From the NCBI GenBank assembly GCA_029961685.1, contig JARWKL010000015.1, positions 12,646,801-12,710,800 on the forward strand: a DNA stretch of 64,000 bases, given 5' to 3'. Numbering within the stretch: position 1 is the stretch's first letter; every line of letters starts with the position of its first letter. This DNA is from Aristolochia californica. Lineage: Eukaryota > Streptophyta > Magnoliopsida > Piperales > Aristolochiaceae. Position numbers and translations under genes: made by a program. Below the pieces are notes generated by a model. The model worked only from the letters and a program-made list of their open reading frames with translations, searched no databases and had not been told where the DNA came from. Below, piece by piece: positions 24,201-37,044 of this stretch.

Positions 24201-27000
24201 TGAAAAAAAAAAAAAACTTGAAATGCACAATTGCTGAGAGAGATAATTCCGAAAAGTATCTGTGATTTTTAAGGATAGGCAAAAAGTGGGTTGTTTGGCC
24301 CTGGTAAATATCCAACCACTTGAGAATTATACTTTTTCTACTCCCCCTAATTTTTGGATCTGAAGGCCACTTGCATCCTCAACATGCTTCTGGTATGCAT
24401 ATCCACCACACGTAAAACATGTGAGGATCAGTTAGAGCTGCCTTTCCTATAAAATTCCACCAAGCTATTATTAGGGGGTTGTACTTGTGGAATTTCCCAA
24501 ACATGGATTTTGGAGCTCATTTTTAGTGTGTGAAATAATTTTCTATTTATTATAATAGTTTTCAAATTTTTTTGCACACATGAACTCTAAAATTTTCATT
24601 TTGTTGTGATCTTCTATCTTTTTTGTTCACGAGGAAAAATGGGAGAGAGAAAAATCAAGTTAGCATCTGAAAAAAAAAAAAATTTGAAATGCACAAATGC
24701 TGAGAGAGATAATTCCGAAAAGTATCTGTGATTTTTAAGGATAGGCAAAAACTGGGTTGTTTGGCCCTGGTAAATATCCAACCACTTGAGAATTGTACTT
24801 TTTCTACTCCCCCCTAATTTTATGATCTGAAGGCCACTTGCATCCTCAACATGCTTGTGGCATGCATATCCACCACACTAAAAACATGTGAGGATCAGTT
24901 AGAGGTCCCTTTCCTACAAAATTCCACCAAGCTATTATTAGGGGTTTGTACTAGTGGAATTTCCCAAACATGGATTTAGGAGCTCATTTTTAGTGCGTGA
25001 AATAATTTTCTCTTTATTATTATAGTTTTCAAAATTTTTTGCACACATGAACTCTAAAATTTTCATTTTGTTGCGATCTTATATCCTTTTTGTTTACGAG
25101 GAAAAATGGGAGAGTGAAAACTCAAGTTTGGATCTGAAAAAAAAAAAATTTGAAATGCACAAATGCTGAGAGAGATAATTCCGAAAAGTATCGGTGTTTT
25201 TTATGGATAGGCAAAAAGTGGGTTGTTTGGCCCTGGTAAATATCCAACCACTTGAGAATTGTACTTTTTCTACTCCCCCCTAATTTTTGGATCTGAAGGC
25301 AACTTGCATACTCAACATGCTTGTGGCATGCATATCCACCACACTTAAAACATGTGAGCATCAGTTAGAGGTCCCTTTCATATAAAATTCCACCAAGCTA
25401 TTATTAGGGGGTTGTACTAGTGGAATTTCCCAAACATGGATTTTGGAGCTCATTTTTAGTGCGTGAAATAATTTTCTATTTATTAATATAGTTTGCAAAT
25501 TTTTTTGCACACATGAACTCTAAAATTTTCATTTTGTTGCGATCTGATATCTTTTTTGTTCACAAGGAAAAAAGGGAGAGTTTTCACTCAAGTTTGGATC
25601 AGAAAAAAAAAAAAATTTGAAATGCACAAATGCTGAGAGAGATAATTCCGAAAAGTATCTGTGATTTTTAAGGATAGGCAAAAAGTGGGTTGTTTGGCCC
25701 TGGTAAATATCCAACCACATGAGAATTGTACTTTTTCTACTCCCCCCTTATTTTTTGATCTGAAGGCCACATGCATTCTCAACATGCTTGTGGCATGCAT
25801 ATCCACCACACTTAAAACATGTGAGGATCAGTTAGAGGTCCCTTTCCTATAAAATTCCACCAAGCTATTATTAGGGGTTGTACTAGTGGAATTTCCCAAA
25901 CATGGATTTTGGACTTCATTTTTAGTGCGTGAAATAATTTTCTATTTGTTATTATAGTTTTCAAATTTTTTTGCACACATGAACTCTAAAATTTTCATTT
26001 TGTTGCGATCTTATATCTTTTTTGTTCACGAGGAAAAATGGGAGAGTGAAAACTCAAGTTTGGATCTGAAAAAAAAAAAATTTGAAGTGCGTAAATGCTG
26101 AGAGAGATAATTCCGAAAAGTATCTGTGATTTTTAAGAATAGGCAAAAAGTGGGTTGTTTGGCTCTGGTAAATATCCAACCACTTGAGCATTGTACTTTT
26201 TCTACTCTCCCCTAATTTTTGGATCTGAAGGCCACTTGCATCCTCAACATGCTTGTGGCATGCATATCCACCACAGTTAAAACATGTGAGGATCAGTTAG
26301 AGGTCCCTTTCTTATAAAATTCCACCAAGCTATTATTAGGGGGTTGTACTAGTGGAATTTCCCAAACATGGATTTTGGAGCTCATTTTTTTTGCGTGAAA
26401 TAATTTTCTATTTATTATTATAGTTTTAAAATTTTTTTGCACACATGAACTCTAAAATTTTCATTTTGTTGCGATCTTATATCTTTTTTGTTCACGAGGA
26501 AAAAAGGGAGAGTTTTCACTCAAGTTTGGATCTGAAAAAAAAAAAATTTGAAATGCACAAATGCTGAGAGAGATAATTCCGAAAAGTATGTGTGATTTTT
26601 AAGGATAGGCAAAAAGTGGGTTGTTTGGCCCTGGTAAATATCCAACCACATGAGAATTGTACTTTTTCTACTTCCCCCTAATTTTTGGATCTGAAGGCCA
26701 CTTGCATCCTCAACATGCTTGTGGCATGCATATCCACCGCACTTAAAACTTGTGAGGATCAGTTAGAGGTCCCTTTCCTATAAAATTCCACCAACCTATT
26801 GTTAGGGGGTTGTACTAGTGGAATTTCCCAAACATGGATTTTGGAGCTCATTTTTAGTGCGTGAAATAATTTTCTATTTATTATTATAGTTTTCAAATTT
26901 TTTTGCACACATGAACTCTAAAATTTTCATTTTGTTGCGATCTTATATCTTTTTTGTTCACGAGGAAAAAAGGGAGAGTTTTCACTCAAGTTTGGATCTG
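24201..27000 (+). repeat. 6-monomer HOR unit, pair B3, copy 2
   Basis: The unduplicated partner of 20938-24200, in the order T1-T2-T3-T4-T5-T6. It ends where the monomer switches to GAAGTGCACAAATGCTGAG with GAGTGAGATAA (about 27010-27045), the first sign of domain III. Private changes include CACGTAAAACATG, TCGGTGTTTTTTATGG and GTGCGTAAATGC. Confidence 0.82.
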
Positions 27001-28900
27001 AAAAAAAAAAAATTGAAGTGCACAAATGCTGAGTGAGATAATTCCGAAAAGTATCTGTGATTTTTAAGGATAGACAAAAAGTGGGTTGTTTGGCCCTGGT
27101 AAATATCCATCCACTTGAGAATTGTACTTTTTCTACTCCCCCCTAATTTTTGATCTGAAGGCCACTTGCATCCTCAACATGCTTGTGGCATGCATATCCA
27201 CCACACTTAAAACATGTGAGGATCAATTAGAGGTCCCTTTCCCATAAAATTCCACCAAGCTATTATTAGGGGGTTGTACTAGTGGAATTTCCCAAACATG
27301 GATTTTGGAGCACATTTTTAGTGCGTGAAATAATTTTCTATTTATTATTATAGTTTTCAAATTTTTTTGCACACATGAACTCTAAAATTTTCATTTTGTT
27401 GCGATCTTATATCTTTTTTGTTCACGAGGAAAAATGGGAGAGTGAAAACTCAAGTTTGGATCTGAAAAAAAAAAAATTTGAAATGCACAAATGCTGGAGA
27501 GATAATTCCGAAAAGTATCTGTGATTTTTAAGGATAGACAAAAAGTGGGTTGTTTGGCGCTGGTAAATATCCAACCACTTGAGAATTGTACTTTTTCTAC
27601 TCCCCCCTAATTTTTGGATCTGAAGGCCACTTGCATCCTCAACATGCTTGTGGCATGCATATCCACCACACTTAAAACATGTGAGGATCAGTTAGAGGTC
27701 CCTTTCCTATAAAATTCCACCAAGCTATTATTAGGGGGTTGTACTAGTGGAATTTCCCAAACATGGATTTTGGAGCTCCTTTTTACTGCGTGAAATAATT
27801 TTCTATTTATTATTATAGTTTTCAAATTTTTTTGCACACTTGAACTCTAAAATTTTCATTTTGTTGCGATCTTATATCTTTTTTGTTCACGAGGAAAAAT
27901 GGGAGAGTGAAAGCTCAAGTTTGGATGTGAAAGAAAAAAAATTTGAAATGCACAAATGCTGAGAGAGATAATTCCGAAAAGTATCTGTGATCTTTAAGGA
28001 TAGACAAAAAGTGGGTTGTTTGGCGCTGGTAAATATCCAACCACTTGAGAATTGTACTTTTTCTACTCCCCCCTAATTTTTGGATCTGAAGGCCACTTGC
28101 ATCCTCAACATGCTTGTGGCATGCATATCCACCACACTTAAAACATGTGAGGATCAGTTAGAGGTCACTTTCCTATAAAATTCCACCAAGCTATTATTAG
28201 GGGGTTGTACTAGTGGAATTTCCCAAACATGGATTTTGGAGCTCCTTTTTACTGCGTGAAATAATTTTCTATTTATTATTATAGTTTTCAAATTTTTTTG
28301 CACACTTGAACTCTAAAATTTTCATTTTGTTGCGATCTTATATCTTTTTTGTTCACGAGGAAAAATGGGAGAGTGAAAACTCAAGTTTGGATCTGAAAAA
28401 AAAAAATTTGAAATGCACAAATGCTGAGAGAGATAATCCCGAAAAGTATCTGTGATTTTTAAGGATAGGCAAAAAGTGGGTTGTTTGGCCCTGGTAAATA
28501 TCTATCTACTTGAGAATTGTACTTTTTCTTCTCCCCCCTAATTTTTGGATCTGAAGGCCACTTGCATCCTCAACATGCTTGTGGCATGCATATCCACCAC
28601 ACTTAAAACATGTGAGGATCAGTTAGAGGTCCCTTTCCTTTAAAATTCCACCAAGATATTATTAGGGGGTTGTACTAGTGGAATTTCCCAAACATGGATT
28701 TTGGAGCTCATTTTTAGTGCGTGAAATAATTTTCTTTTTATTATTATTGTTTTCAAATTTTTTTGCACACATGAACTCTAAAATTTTCATTTTGTTGCGA
28801 TCTTATATCTTTTTTGTTCACGAGGAAAAAAGGGAGATTTTTCACTCAAGTTTGGATCTGAAAAAAAAAATTTGAAATGCACAAATGCTGAGAGAGATAA
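27001..28900 (+). repeat. Domain III 7-monomer-offset duplication, copy 1
   Basis: Matches 30258-32590. Anchors 27282/30539 and 27747/31004 are 3257 bp apart, and after one extra monomer in copy 2 the pairs 28213/31936 and 28678/32399 are about 3722 bp apart. The order GAGTGAGATAA, then CTGGAGAG, then CTCCTTTTTACTGCG monomers, then GATAATCCCGAAAAG with ATCTATC(C/T)AC is shared. Confidence 0.78.
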
Positions 28901-31003
28901 TTCCGAAAAGTATCTGTGATTTTTAAGGATAGGCAAAAAGTGGGTTGTTTGGCCCTGGTAAATATCTATCCACTTGAGAATTGTACTTTTTCTACTCCCC
29001 CCTAATTTTTGGATCTGAAGGCCACTTGCATCCTCAACATGCTTGTGGCATGCATATCCACCACACTTAAAACATGTGAGGATCAGTTAGAGGTCCCTTT
29101 CCTTTAAAATTCCACCAAGAAATTATTAGGGGGTTGTACTAGTGGAATTTCCCAAACATGGATTTTGGAACTCATTTTTACTGCGTGAAATAATTTTCTA
29201 TTTATTATTATTGTTTTCAAATTTTTTTGCACACATGAACTCTAAAATTTTCATTTGGTTGCGATCTTATATCTTTTTTGTTCACGAGGAAAAGTGGGAG
29301 AGTGAAAACTGAAGTTTGGATCTGAAAAAAAATAAAATTTGAAATGCACTAATGCTGAGAGAGGTAATTTCGAAAAGTATCTGTGATTTTTTAGGATAGG
29401 CAAAAAGTGGGTTGTTTGGCCCTGGTAAATATCCAACCACTTGAGAATTGTACTTTTTCTACTCCCCCCTAATTTTTTGATCTGAAGGCCACTTGCATTC
29501 TCAACATGCATGTGGCATGCACATCCACCACAGTTAAAACATGTGAGGATCAGTTAGAGGTCCCTTTCCTATAAAATTCCACCAAGCTATTATTAGGGGG
29601 TTGTACTAGTGGAATTTCCCAAACATGGATTTTGGAGCTCATTTTTTGTGCGTGAAATAATTTTCTATTTATTATTATATTTTTCAAATTTTTTTGCACA
29701 CATGAACTCTAAAATTTTCATTTTGTTGCGATCTTATATCTTTTTTGTTCACGAGGAAAAAAGGGAGATTTTTCACTCAAGTTTGGATCTGAAAAAAAAA
29801 ATTTGAAATGCACAAATGCTGAGAGAGATAATTCCGAAAAGTATCTGTGATTTTTAAGGATAGGCAAAAAGTGGGTTGTTTGGCCCTGGTAAATATCCAA
29901 CCACTTGAGAATTGTACTTTTTCTTCTCCCCCCTAATTTTTGGATCTGAAGGCCACTTGCATCCTCAACATGCTTGTGGCATGCATATCCACCACACTTA
30001 AAACATGTGAGGATCAGTTAGAGGTCCCTTTCCTTTAAAATTCCACCAAGATATTATTAGGGGGTTGTACTAGTGGAATTTCCCAAACATGGATTTTCGA
30101 GCTCATTTTTAGTGCGTGAAATAATTTTCTATTTATTATTATTGTTTTCAAATTTTTTTGCACACATGAACTCTAAAATTTTCTTTTTGTTGCGATCTTA
30201 TATCTTTTTTGTTCACGAGGAAAAGTGGGAGAGTGAAAACTCTAGTTTGGATCTGAAAAAAAAAAAAATTGAAGTGCACAAATGCTGAGTGAGATAATTC
30301 CGAAAAGTATCTGTGATTTTTAAGGATAGACAAAAAGTGGGTTGTTTGGCCCTGGTAAATATCCATCCACTTGAGAATTGTACTTTTTCTACTCCCCCCT
30401 AATTTTTGGATCTGAAGGCCACTTGCATCCTCAACATGCTTGTGGCATGCATATCCACCACACTTAAAACATGTGAGGATCAGTTAGAGGTCCGTTTCCT
30501 ATAAAATTCCACCAAGCTATTATTAGGGGGTTGTACTAGTGGAATTTCCCAAACATGGATTTTGGAGCTCATTTTTAGTGCGTGAAATAATTTTCTATTT
30601 ATTATTATAGTTTTCAAATTTTTTTGCACACATGAACTCTAAAATTTTCATTTTGTTGCGATCTTATATCTTTTTTGTTCACGAGGAAAAATGGGAGAGT
30701 GAAAACTCAAGTTTGGATCTGAAAAAAAAAAAATTTGAAATGCACAAATGCTGGAGAGATAATTCCGAAAAGTATCTGTGATTTTTAAGGATAGACAAAA
30801 AGTGGGTTGTTTGGCGCTGGTAAATATCCAACCACTTGAGAATTGTACTTTTTCTACTCCCCCCTAATTTTTGGATCTGAAGGCCACTTGCATCCTCAAC
30901 ATGCTTGTGGCATGCATATCCACCACACTTAAAACATGTGAGGATCAGTTAGAGGTCCCTTTCCTATAAAATTCCACCAAGCTATTATTAGGGGGTTGTA
31001 CTA

Positions 31004-31469
31004 GTGGAATTTCCCAAACATGGATTTTGGAGCTCCTTTTTACTGCGTGAAATAATTTTCTATTTATTATTATATTTTTCAAATTTTTTTGCACTCTTGA
31101 ACTCTAAAATTTTCATTTTGTTGCGATCTTATATCTTTTTTGTTCACGAGGAAAAATGGGAGAGTGAAAACTCAAGTTTGGATCTGAAAGAAAAAAAATT
31201 TGAAATGCACAAATGCTGAGAGAGATAATTCCGAAAAGTATCTGTGATTTTTAAGGATAGACAAAAAGTGGGTTGTTTGGCGCTGGTAAATATCCAACCA
31301 CTTGAGAATTGTACTTTTTCTACTCCCCCCTAATTTTTGGATCTGAAGGCCACTTGCATCCTCAACATGCTTGTGGCATGCATATCCACCACACTTAAAA
31401 CATGTGAGGATCAGTTAGAGGTCCCTTTCCTATAAAATTCCACCAAGCTATTATTAGGGGGTTGTACTA
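31004..31469 (+). repeat. Near-identical adjacent monomer pair, copy 1
   Basis: Same as the next monomer (31470-31935), including the private change GCACTCTTGAACTC, ATTATATTTTTC and the interrupted tract GAAAGAAAAAAAATTT. The only difference I saw is GGTCCCTTTCC here against GGTCACTTTCC in the next copy. Confidence 0.9.
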
Positions 31470-31935
31470 GTGGAATTTCCCAAACATGGATTTTGGAGCT
31501 CCTTTTTACTGCGTGAAATAATTTTCTATTTATTATTATATTTTTCAAATTTTTTTGCACTCTTGAACTCTAAAATTTTCATTTTGTTGCGATCTTATAT
31601 CTTTTTTGTTCACGAGGAAAAATGGGAGAGTGAAAACTCAAGTTTGGATCTGAAAGAAAAAAAATTTGAAATGCACAAATGCTGAGAGAGATAATTCCGA
31701 AAAGTATCTGTGATTTTTAAGGATAGACAAAAAGTGGGTTGTTTGGCGCTGGTAAATATCCAACCACTTGAGAATTGTACTTTTTCTACTCCCCCCTAAT
31801 TTTTGGATCTGAAGGCCACTTGCATCCTCAACATGCTTGTGGCATGCATATCCACCACACTTAAAACATGTGAGGATCAGTTAGAGGTCACTTTCCTATA
31901 AAATTCCACCAAGCTATTATTAGGGGGTTGTACTA
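31470..31935 (+). repeat. Near-identical adjacent monomer pair, copy 2
   Basis: Second copy of the pair starting at 31004. It ends with GGTCACTTTCC, shared with the monomers that end the four-monomer unit (about 33750 and 35610), so the exchange probably took place inside that unit. Confidence 0.9.
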
Positions 31936-32398
31936 GTGGAATTTCCCAAACATGGATTTTGGAGCTCCTTTTTACTGCGTGAAATAATTTTCTATTTATT
32001 ATTATAGTTTTCAAATTTTTTTGCACACTTGAACTCTAAAATTTTCATTTTGTTGCGATCTTATATCTTTTTTGTTCACGAGGAAAAATGGGAGAGTGAA
32101 AACTCAAGTTTGGATCTGAAAAAAAAAATTTGAAATGCACAAATGCTGAGAGAGATAATCCCGAAAAGTATCTGTGATTTTTAAGGATACGCAAAAAGTG
32201 GGTTGTTTGGCCCTGGTAAATATCTATCCACTTGAGAATTGTACTTTTTCTACTCCCCCTAATTTTTGGATCTGAAGGCCACTTGCATCCTCAACATGCT
32301 TGTGGCATGCATATCCACCACACTTAAAACATGTGAGGATCAGTTAGAGGTCCCTTTCCTTTAAAATTCCACCAAGATATTATTAGGGGGTTGTACTA

Positions 32399-34259
32399 GT
32401 GGAATTTCCCAAACATGGATTTTGGAGCTCATTTTTAGTGCGTGAAATAATTTTCTATTTATTATTATTGTTTTCAAGTTTTTTTGCACACATGAACTCT
32501 AAAATTTTCATTTTGTTGCGATCTTATATCTTTTTTGTTCACGAGGAAAAGTGGGAGAGTCAAAACTCATGTTTGGATCTGAAAAAAAAAAAAAATTGAA
32601 ATGCACAAATACTGAGAGAGGTAATTTCGAAAAGTATCTGTGATTTTTAAGGATAGGCAAAAAGTGGGTTGTTTGGCCCTGGTAAATATCCAACCACTTG
32701 AGAATTGTACTTTTTCTTCTCCCCCCTAATTTTTGGATCTGAAGGCCACTTGCATCCTCAACATGCTTGTGGCATGCATATCCACCACACTTAAAACATG
32801 TGAGGATCAGTTAGAGGTCCCTTTCCTTTAAAATTCCACCAAGATATTATTAGGGGGTTGTACTAGTGGAATTTCCCAAACATAGATTTTCGAGCTCATT
32901 TTTAGTGCGTGAAATAATTTTCTATTAATTATTATTGTTTTCAAATTATTTTGCACACATGAACTCTAAAATTTTCATTTTGTTGCGATCTTATATCTTT
33001 TTTGTTCACGAGGAAAAGTCGGAGAGTGAAAACTCTAGTTTGGATCTGAAAAAAAAAAATTGAAGTGCACAAATGCTGAGTGAGGTAATTCCGAAAAGTA
33101 TCTGTGATTTTTAAGGATAGACAAAGAGTGGGTTGTTTGGCCCTGGTAAATATCCATCCACTTGAGAATTGTACTTTTTCTACTCCCCCCTAATTGTTGG
33201 ATCTGAAGGCCACTTGCATCCTCAACATGCTTGTGGCATGCATATCCACCACACTTAAAACATGTGAGGATCAGTTAGAGGTCCCTTTCCTATAAAATTC
33301 CACCAAGCTATTATTAGGGGGTTGTACTAGTGGAATTTCCCAAACATGGATTTTCGAGCTCCTTTTTACAGCGTGAAATAATTTTCTATTTATTATTATA
33401 TTTTTCAAATTTTTTTGCACACTTGAACTCTAAAATTTTCATTTTGTTGCGATCTTATATCTTTTTTGTTCACGAGGAAAAATGGGAGAGTGAAAACTCA
33501 AGTTTGGATCTGAAAGAAAAAAAATTTGAAATGCACAAATGCTGAGAGAGATAATTCCGAAAAGTATCTGTGATTTTTAAGGATAGACAAAAAGTGGGTT
33601 GTTTGGCGCTGGTAAATATCCAACCACTTGAGAATTGTACTTTTTCTACTCCCCCCTAATTTTTTGATCTGAAGGCCACTTGCATCCTCAACATGCTTGT
33701 GGCATGCATATCCACCACAATTAAAACATGTGAGGATTAGTTAGAGGTCACTTTCCTATAAAATTCCACCAAGCTATTATTAGGGGGTTGTACTAGTGGA
33801 ATTTCCCAAACATGGATTTTGGAGCTCCTTTTTACTGCGTGAAATAATTTTCTATTTATTATTATAGTTTTCAAATTTTTTTGCACACTTGAACTCTAAA
33901 ATTTTCATTTTGTTGCGATCTTATATCTTTTTTGTTCACGAGGAAAAATGGGAGAGTGAAAACTCAAGTTTGGATCTGAAAAAAAAAAATTTGAAATGCA
34001 CAAATGCTGAGAGAGATAATCCCGAAAAGTATCTGTGGTTTTTAAGGATCGGCAAAAAGTGGGTTGTTTGGCCCTGGTAAATATCTATCCACTTGAGAAT
34101 TGTACTTTTTCTACCCCCCCTAATTTTTGGATCTGAAGGCCACTTGCATCCTCAACATGCTTGTGGCATGCATATCCACCACACTTAAAACATGTGAGGA
34201 TCAGTTAGAGGTCCCTTTCCTTTAAAATTCCACCAAGATATTATTAGGGGGTTGTACTA
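32399..34259 (+). repeat. Four-monomer HOR unit, copy 1
   Basis: Matches 34260-36111 at about 1861 bp (32399/34260, 32866/34727, 33330/35190, 33796/35656). Shared rare markers in order: TTTTCAAGTTTTTTTGC, GAGTCAAAACTCATG, AAATACTGAGAGAGG, AATTTCGAAAAG, CATAGATTTTCGAGC, CTATTAATTATTATTG, GTCGGAGAG, AATTGTTGG, TTTCGAGCTCCTTTTTACAG, and GGTCACTTTCC. Confidence 0.9.
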
Positions 34260-36111
34260 GTGGAATTTCCCAAACATGGATTTTGGAGCTCATTTTTAGT
34301 GCGTGAAATAATTTTCTATTTATTATTATTGTTTTCAAGTTTTTTTGCACACATGAACTCTAAAATTTTCATTTTGTTGCGATCTTATATCTTTTTTGTT
34401 CACGAGGAAAAGTGGGAGAGTCAAAACTCATGTTTGGATCTGAAAAAAAAAAAAATTTGAAATGCACAAATACTGAGAGAGGTAATTTCGAAAAGTATCT
34501 CTGATTTTTAAGGATAGGCAAAAAGTGGGTTGTTTGGCCCTGGTAAATATCCAACCACTTGAGAATTGTACTTTTTCTTCTCCCCCCTAATTTTTGGATC
34601 TGAAGGCCACTTGCATCCTCAACATGCTTGTGGCATGCATATCCACCACACTTAAAACATGTGAGGATCAGTTAGAGGTCCCTTTCCTTTAAAATTCCAC
34701 CAAGATATTATTAGGGGGTTGTACTAGTGGAATTTCCCAAACATAGATTTTCGAGCTCATTTTTAGTGCGTGAAATAATTTTCTATTAATTATTATTGTT
34801 TTCAAATTTTTTTGCACACATGAACTCTAAAATTTTCATTTTGTTGCGATCTTATATCTTTTTTGTTCACGAGGAAAAGTCGGAGAGTGAAAACTCTAGT
34901 TTGGATCTGAAAAAAAAAATTGAAGTGCACAAATGCTGAGTGAGATAATTCCGAAAAGTATCTGTGATTTTTAAGGATAGACAAAAAGTGGGTTGTTTGG
35001 CCCTGGTAAATATCCATCCACTTGAGAATTGTACTTTTTCTACTCCCCCGTAATTGTTGGATCTGAAGGCCACTTGCATCCTCAACATGCTTGTGGCATG
35101 CATATCCACCACACTTAAAACATGTGAGGATCAGTTAGAGGTCCATTTCCTATAAAATTCCACCAAGCTATTATTAGGGGGTTGTACTAGTGGAATTTCC
35201 CAAACATGGATTTTCGAGCTCCTTTTTACAGCGTGAAATAATTTTCTATTTATTATTATATTTTTCAAATTTTTTTGCACACTTGAACTCTAAAATTTTC
35301 ATTTTGTTGCGATCTTATATCTTTTTTGTTCACGAGGAAAAATGGGAGAGTGAAAACTCATGTTTGGATCTGAAAGAAAAAAAATTTGAAATGCACAAAT
35401 GCTGAGAGAGATAATTCCGAAAAGTATCTGTGATTTTTAAGGATAGACAAAAAGTGGGTTGTTTGGCGCTGGTAAATATCCAACCACTTGAGAATTGTAC
35501 TTTTTCTACTCCCCCCTAATTTTTGGATCTGAAGGCCACTTGCATCCTCAACATGCTTGTGGCATGCATATCCACCACACTTAAAACATGTGAGGATCAG
35601 TTAGAGGTCACTTTCCTATAAAATTCCACCAAGCTATTATTAGGGGGTTGTACTAGTGGAATTTCCCAAACATGGATTTTGGAGCTCCTTTTTACTGCGT
35701 GAAATAATTTTCTATTTATTATTATAGTTTTCAAATTTTTTTGCACACTTGAACTCTAAAATTTTCATTTTGTTGCGATCTTATATCTTTTTTGTTCACG
35801 AGGAAAAATGGGAGAGTGAAAACTCAAGTTTGGATCTGAAAAAAAAAAATTTGAAATGCACAAATGCTGAGAGAGATAATCCCGAAAAGTATCTGTGATT
35901 TTTAAGGATACGCAAAAAGTGGGTTGTTTGGCCCTGGTAAATATCTATCCACTTGAGAATTGTACTTTTTCTACTCCCCCCTAATTTTTGGATCTGAAGG
36001 CCACTTGCATCCTCAACATGCTTGTGGCATGCATATCCACTACACTTAAAACACAGTTAGAGGTCCCTTTCCTTTAAAATTCCACCAAGATATTATTAGG
36101 GGGTTGTACTA
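34260..36111 (+). repeat. Four-monomer HOR unit, copy 2, ending in a 10 bp deletion
   Basis: Second copy of the 1.86 kb unit. Private changes include CTCTGATTTTT, CCCCCGTAATTG and, in its last monomer, loss of 10 bp around 36052 (AAAACACAGTTAG where other copies read AAAACATGTGAGGATCAGTT). That shortens the anchor interval 35656-36112 to 456 bp and removes the right arm of the central dyad. Confidence 0.9.
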
Positions 36112-37044
36112 GTGGAATTTCCCAAACATGGATTTTGGAGCTCATTTTTAGTGCATGAAATAATTTTCTATTTATTATTATTGTTTTCAAATTTTTTTGC
36201 ACACATGAACTCTAAAATTTTCATTTTGTTGCGATCTTATATCTTTTTTGTTTACGAGGAAAAGTGGGAGAGTGAAAACTCAAGTTTGGAACTGAAAAAA
36301 AAAAAAATTTGAAGTGCACAAATGCTGAGAGAGATAATTCCGAAAAGTATCTGTGATTTTTAAGGATAGGCAAAAAGTGGGTTGTTTGGCCCTGGTAAAT
36401 ATCTATCCACTTGAGAATTGTACTTTTTCTACTCCCCCCTAATTTTTGGATCTGAAGGCCACTTGCATCCTCAACATGCTTGTGGCATGCATATCCACCA
36501 CACTTAAAACATGTGAGGATCAGTTAGAGGTCCCTTTCCTTTAAAATTCCACCAAGCTATTATTAGGGGGTTGTACTAGTGGAATTTCCCAAACATGGAT
36601 TTTGGAGCTCATTTTTAGTGCGTGAAATAATTTTCTATTTATTATTATAGTTTTCAAATTTTTTTGCACACATGAACTCCAAAATTTTCATTTTGTTGCG
36701 ATCTTATATCTTTTTTGTTCACGAGGAAAAATGGGAGAGTGAAAACTCAAGAATGGATCTGAAAAAAAAAAAAATTTGAAATGCACAAATGCTGGAGAGA
36801 TAATTCCGAAAAGTATCTGTGATTTTTAAGGATAGACAAAAAGTGGGTTGTTTGGCGCTGGTAAATATCCAACCACTTGAGAATTGTACTTTTTCTACTC
36901 CCCCCTAATTTTTGGATCTGAAGGCCACTTGCATCCTCAACATGCTTGTGGCATGCATATCCACCACACTTAAAACATGTGAGTATCAGTTAGAGGTCCC
37001 TTTCCTATAAAATTCCACCAAGCTATTATTAGGGGGTTGTACTA

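Larger units (their letters stand above)
8811..27000 (+). repeat. Satellite domain II: 6-monomer higher-order repeat (about 2.8 kb)
   Basis: Anchors: 9103, 9569, 10034, 10500, 10966, 11432, 11899, 12365, 12830, 13296, 13762, 14228, 14695, 15161, 15626, 16093, 16559, 17025, 17492, 17958, 18423, 18890, 19358, 19827, 20289, 20756, 21224, 21692, 22157, 22623, 23090, 23555, 24020, 24487, 24954, 25420, 25886, 26352, 26818. Six monomer types recur in order: T1 (ACTTGAAATGCACAATTG, CTTCTGGTATGC), T2 (TTATAATAG, GTTAGCATCTG or GTTAGCATATG, TTTTATGATCTG, CCTACAAAATTCC), T3 (TATGGATAGG, GGCAACTTGCATAC, GTGAGCATCAG), T4 (ATTAATATAGTTTGC, GAGTTTTCACTC, AGGGGTTGTAC), T5 (TTGTTATTATAG, TAAGAATAGG, GGCTCTGG), T6 (CATTTTTTTTGCG, CTACTTCCCCC, CCAACCTATT). 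In 10.6-19 kb extra monomers with GAAAACTAT(A/T)AC and AAAAGTTAGTTG are interleaved. Confidence 0.88.
30258..32590 (+). repeat. Domain III 7-monomer-offset duplication, copy 2
   Basis: Partner of 27001-28900, one monomer longer because 31004-31469 has been duplicated to 31470-31935. The intervening monomers 28678-30257 carry GGGAGATTTTTCACTC in alternate copies (near 28832 and 29764), a two-monomer rhythm. Confidence 0.76.
27001..36111 (+). repeat. Satellite domain III: new variant set, 7- and 4-monomer duplications
   Basis: Anchors: 27282, 27747, 28213, 28678, 29142, 29609, 30073, 30539, 31004, 31470, 31936, 32399, 32866, 33330, 33796, 34260, 34727, 35190, 35656. Variants absent to the left now become common: GGATAGACAAAAAG (first near 27070), AAATGCTGGAGAGATAA (about 27490), GGCGCTGG (about 27557), CTCCTTTTTACTGCG (about 27777), GCACACTTGAAC, and the linked pair CTTTAAAATTCC with CCAAGATATT. 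T1-T5 signatures of domain II do not recur here, so about 27.0 kb is a sharp boundary between satellite subfamilies. Confidence 0.88.
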
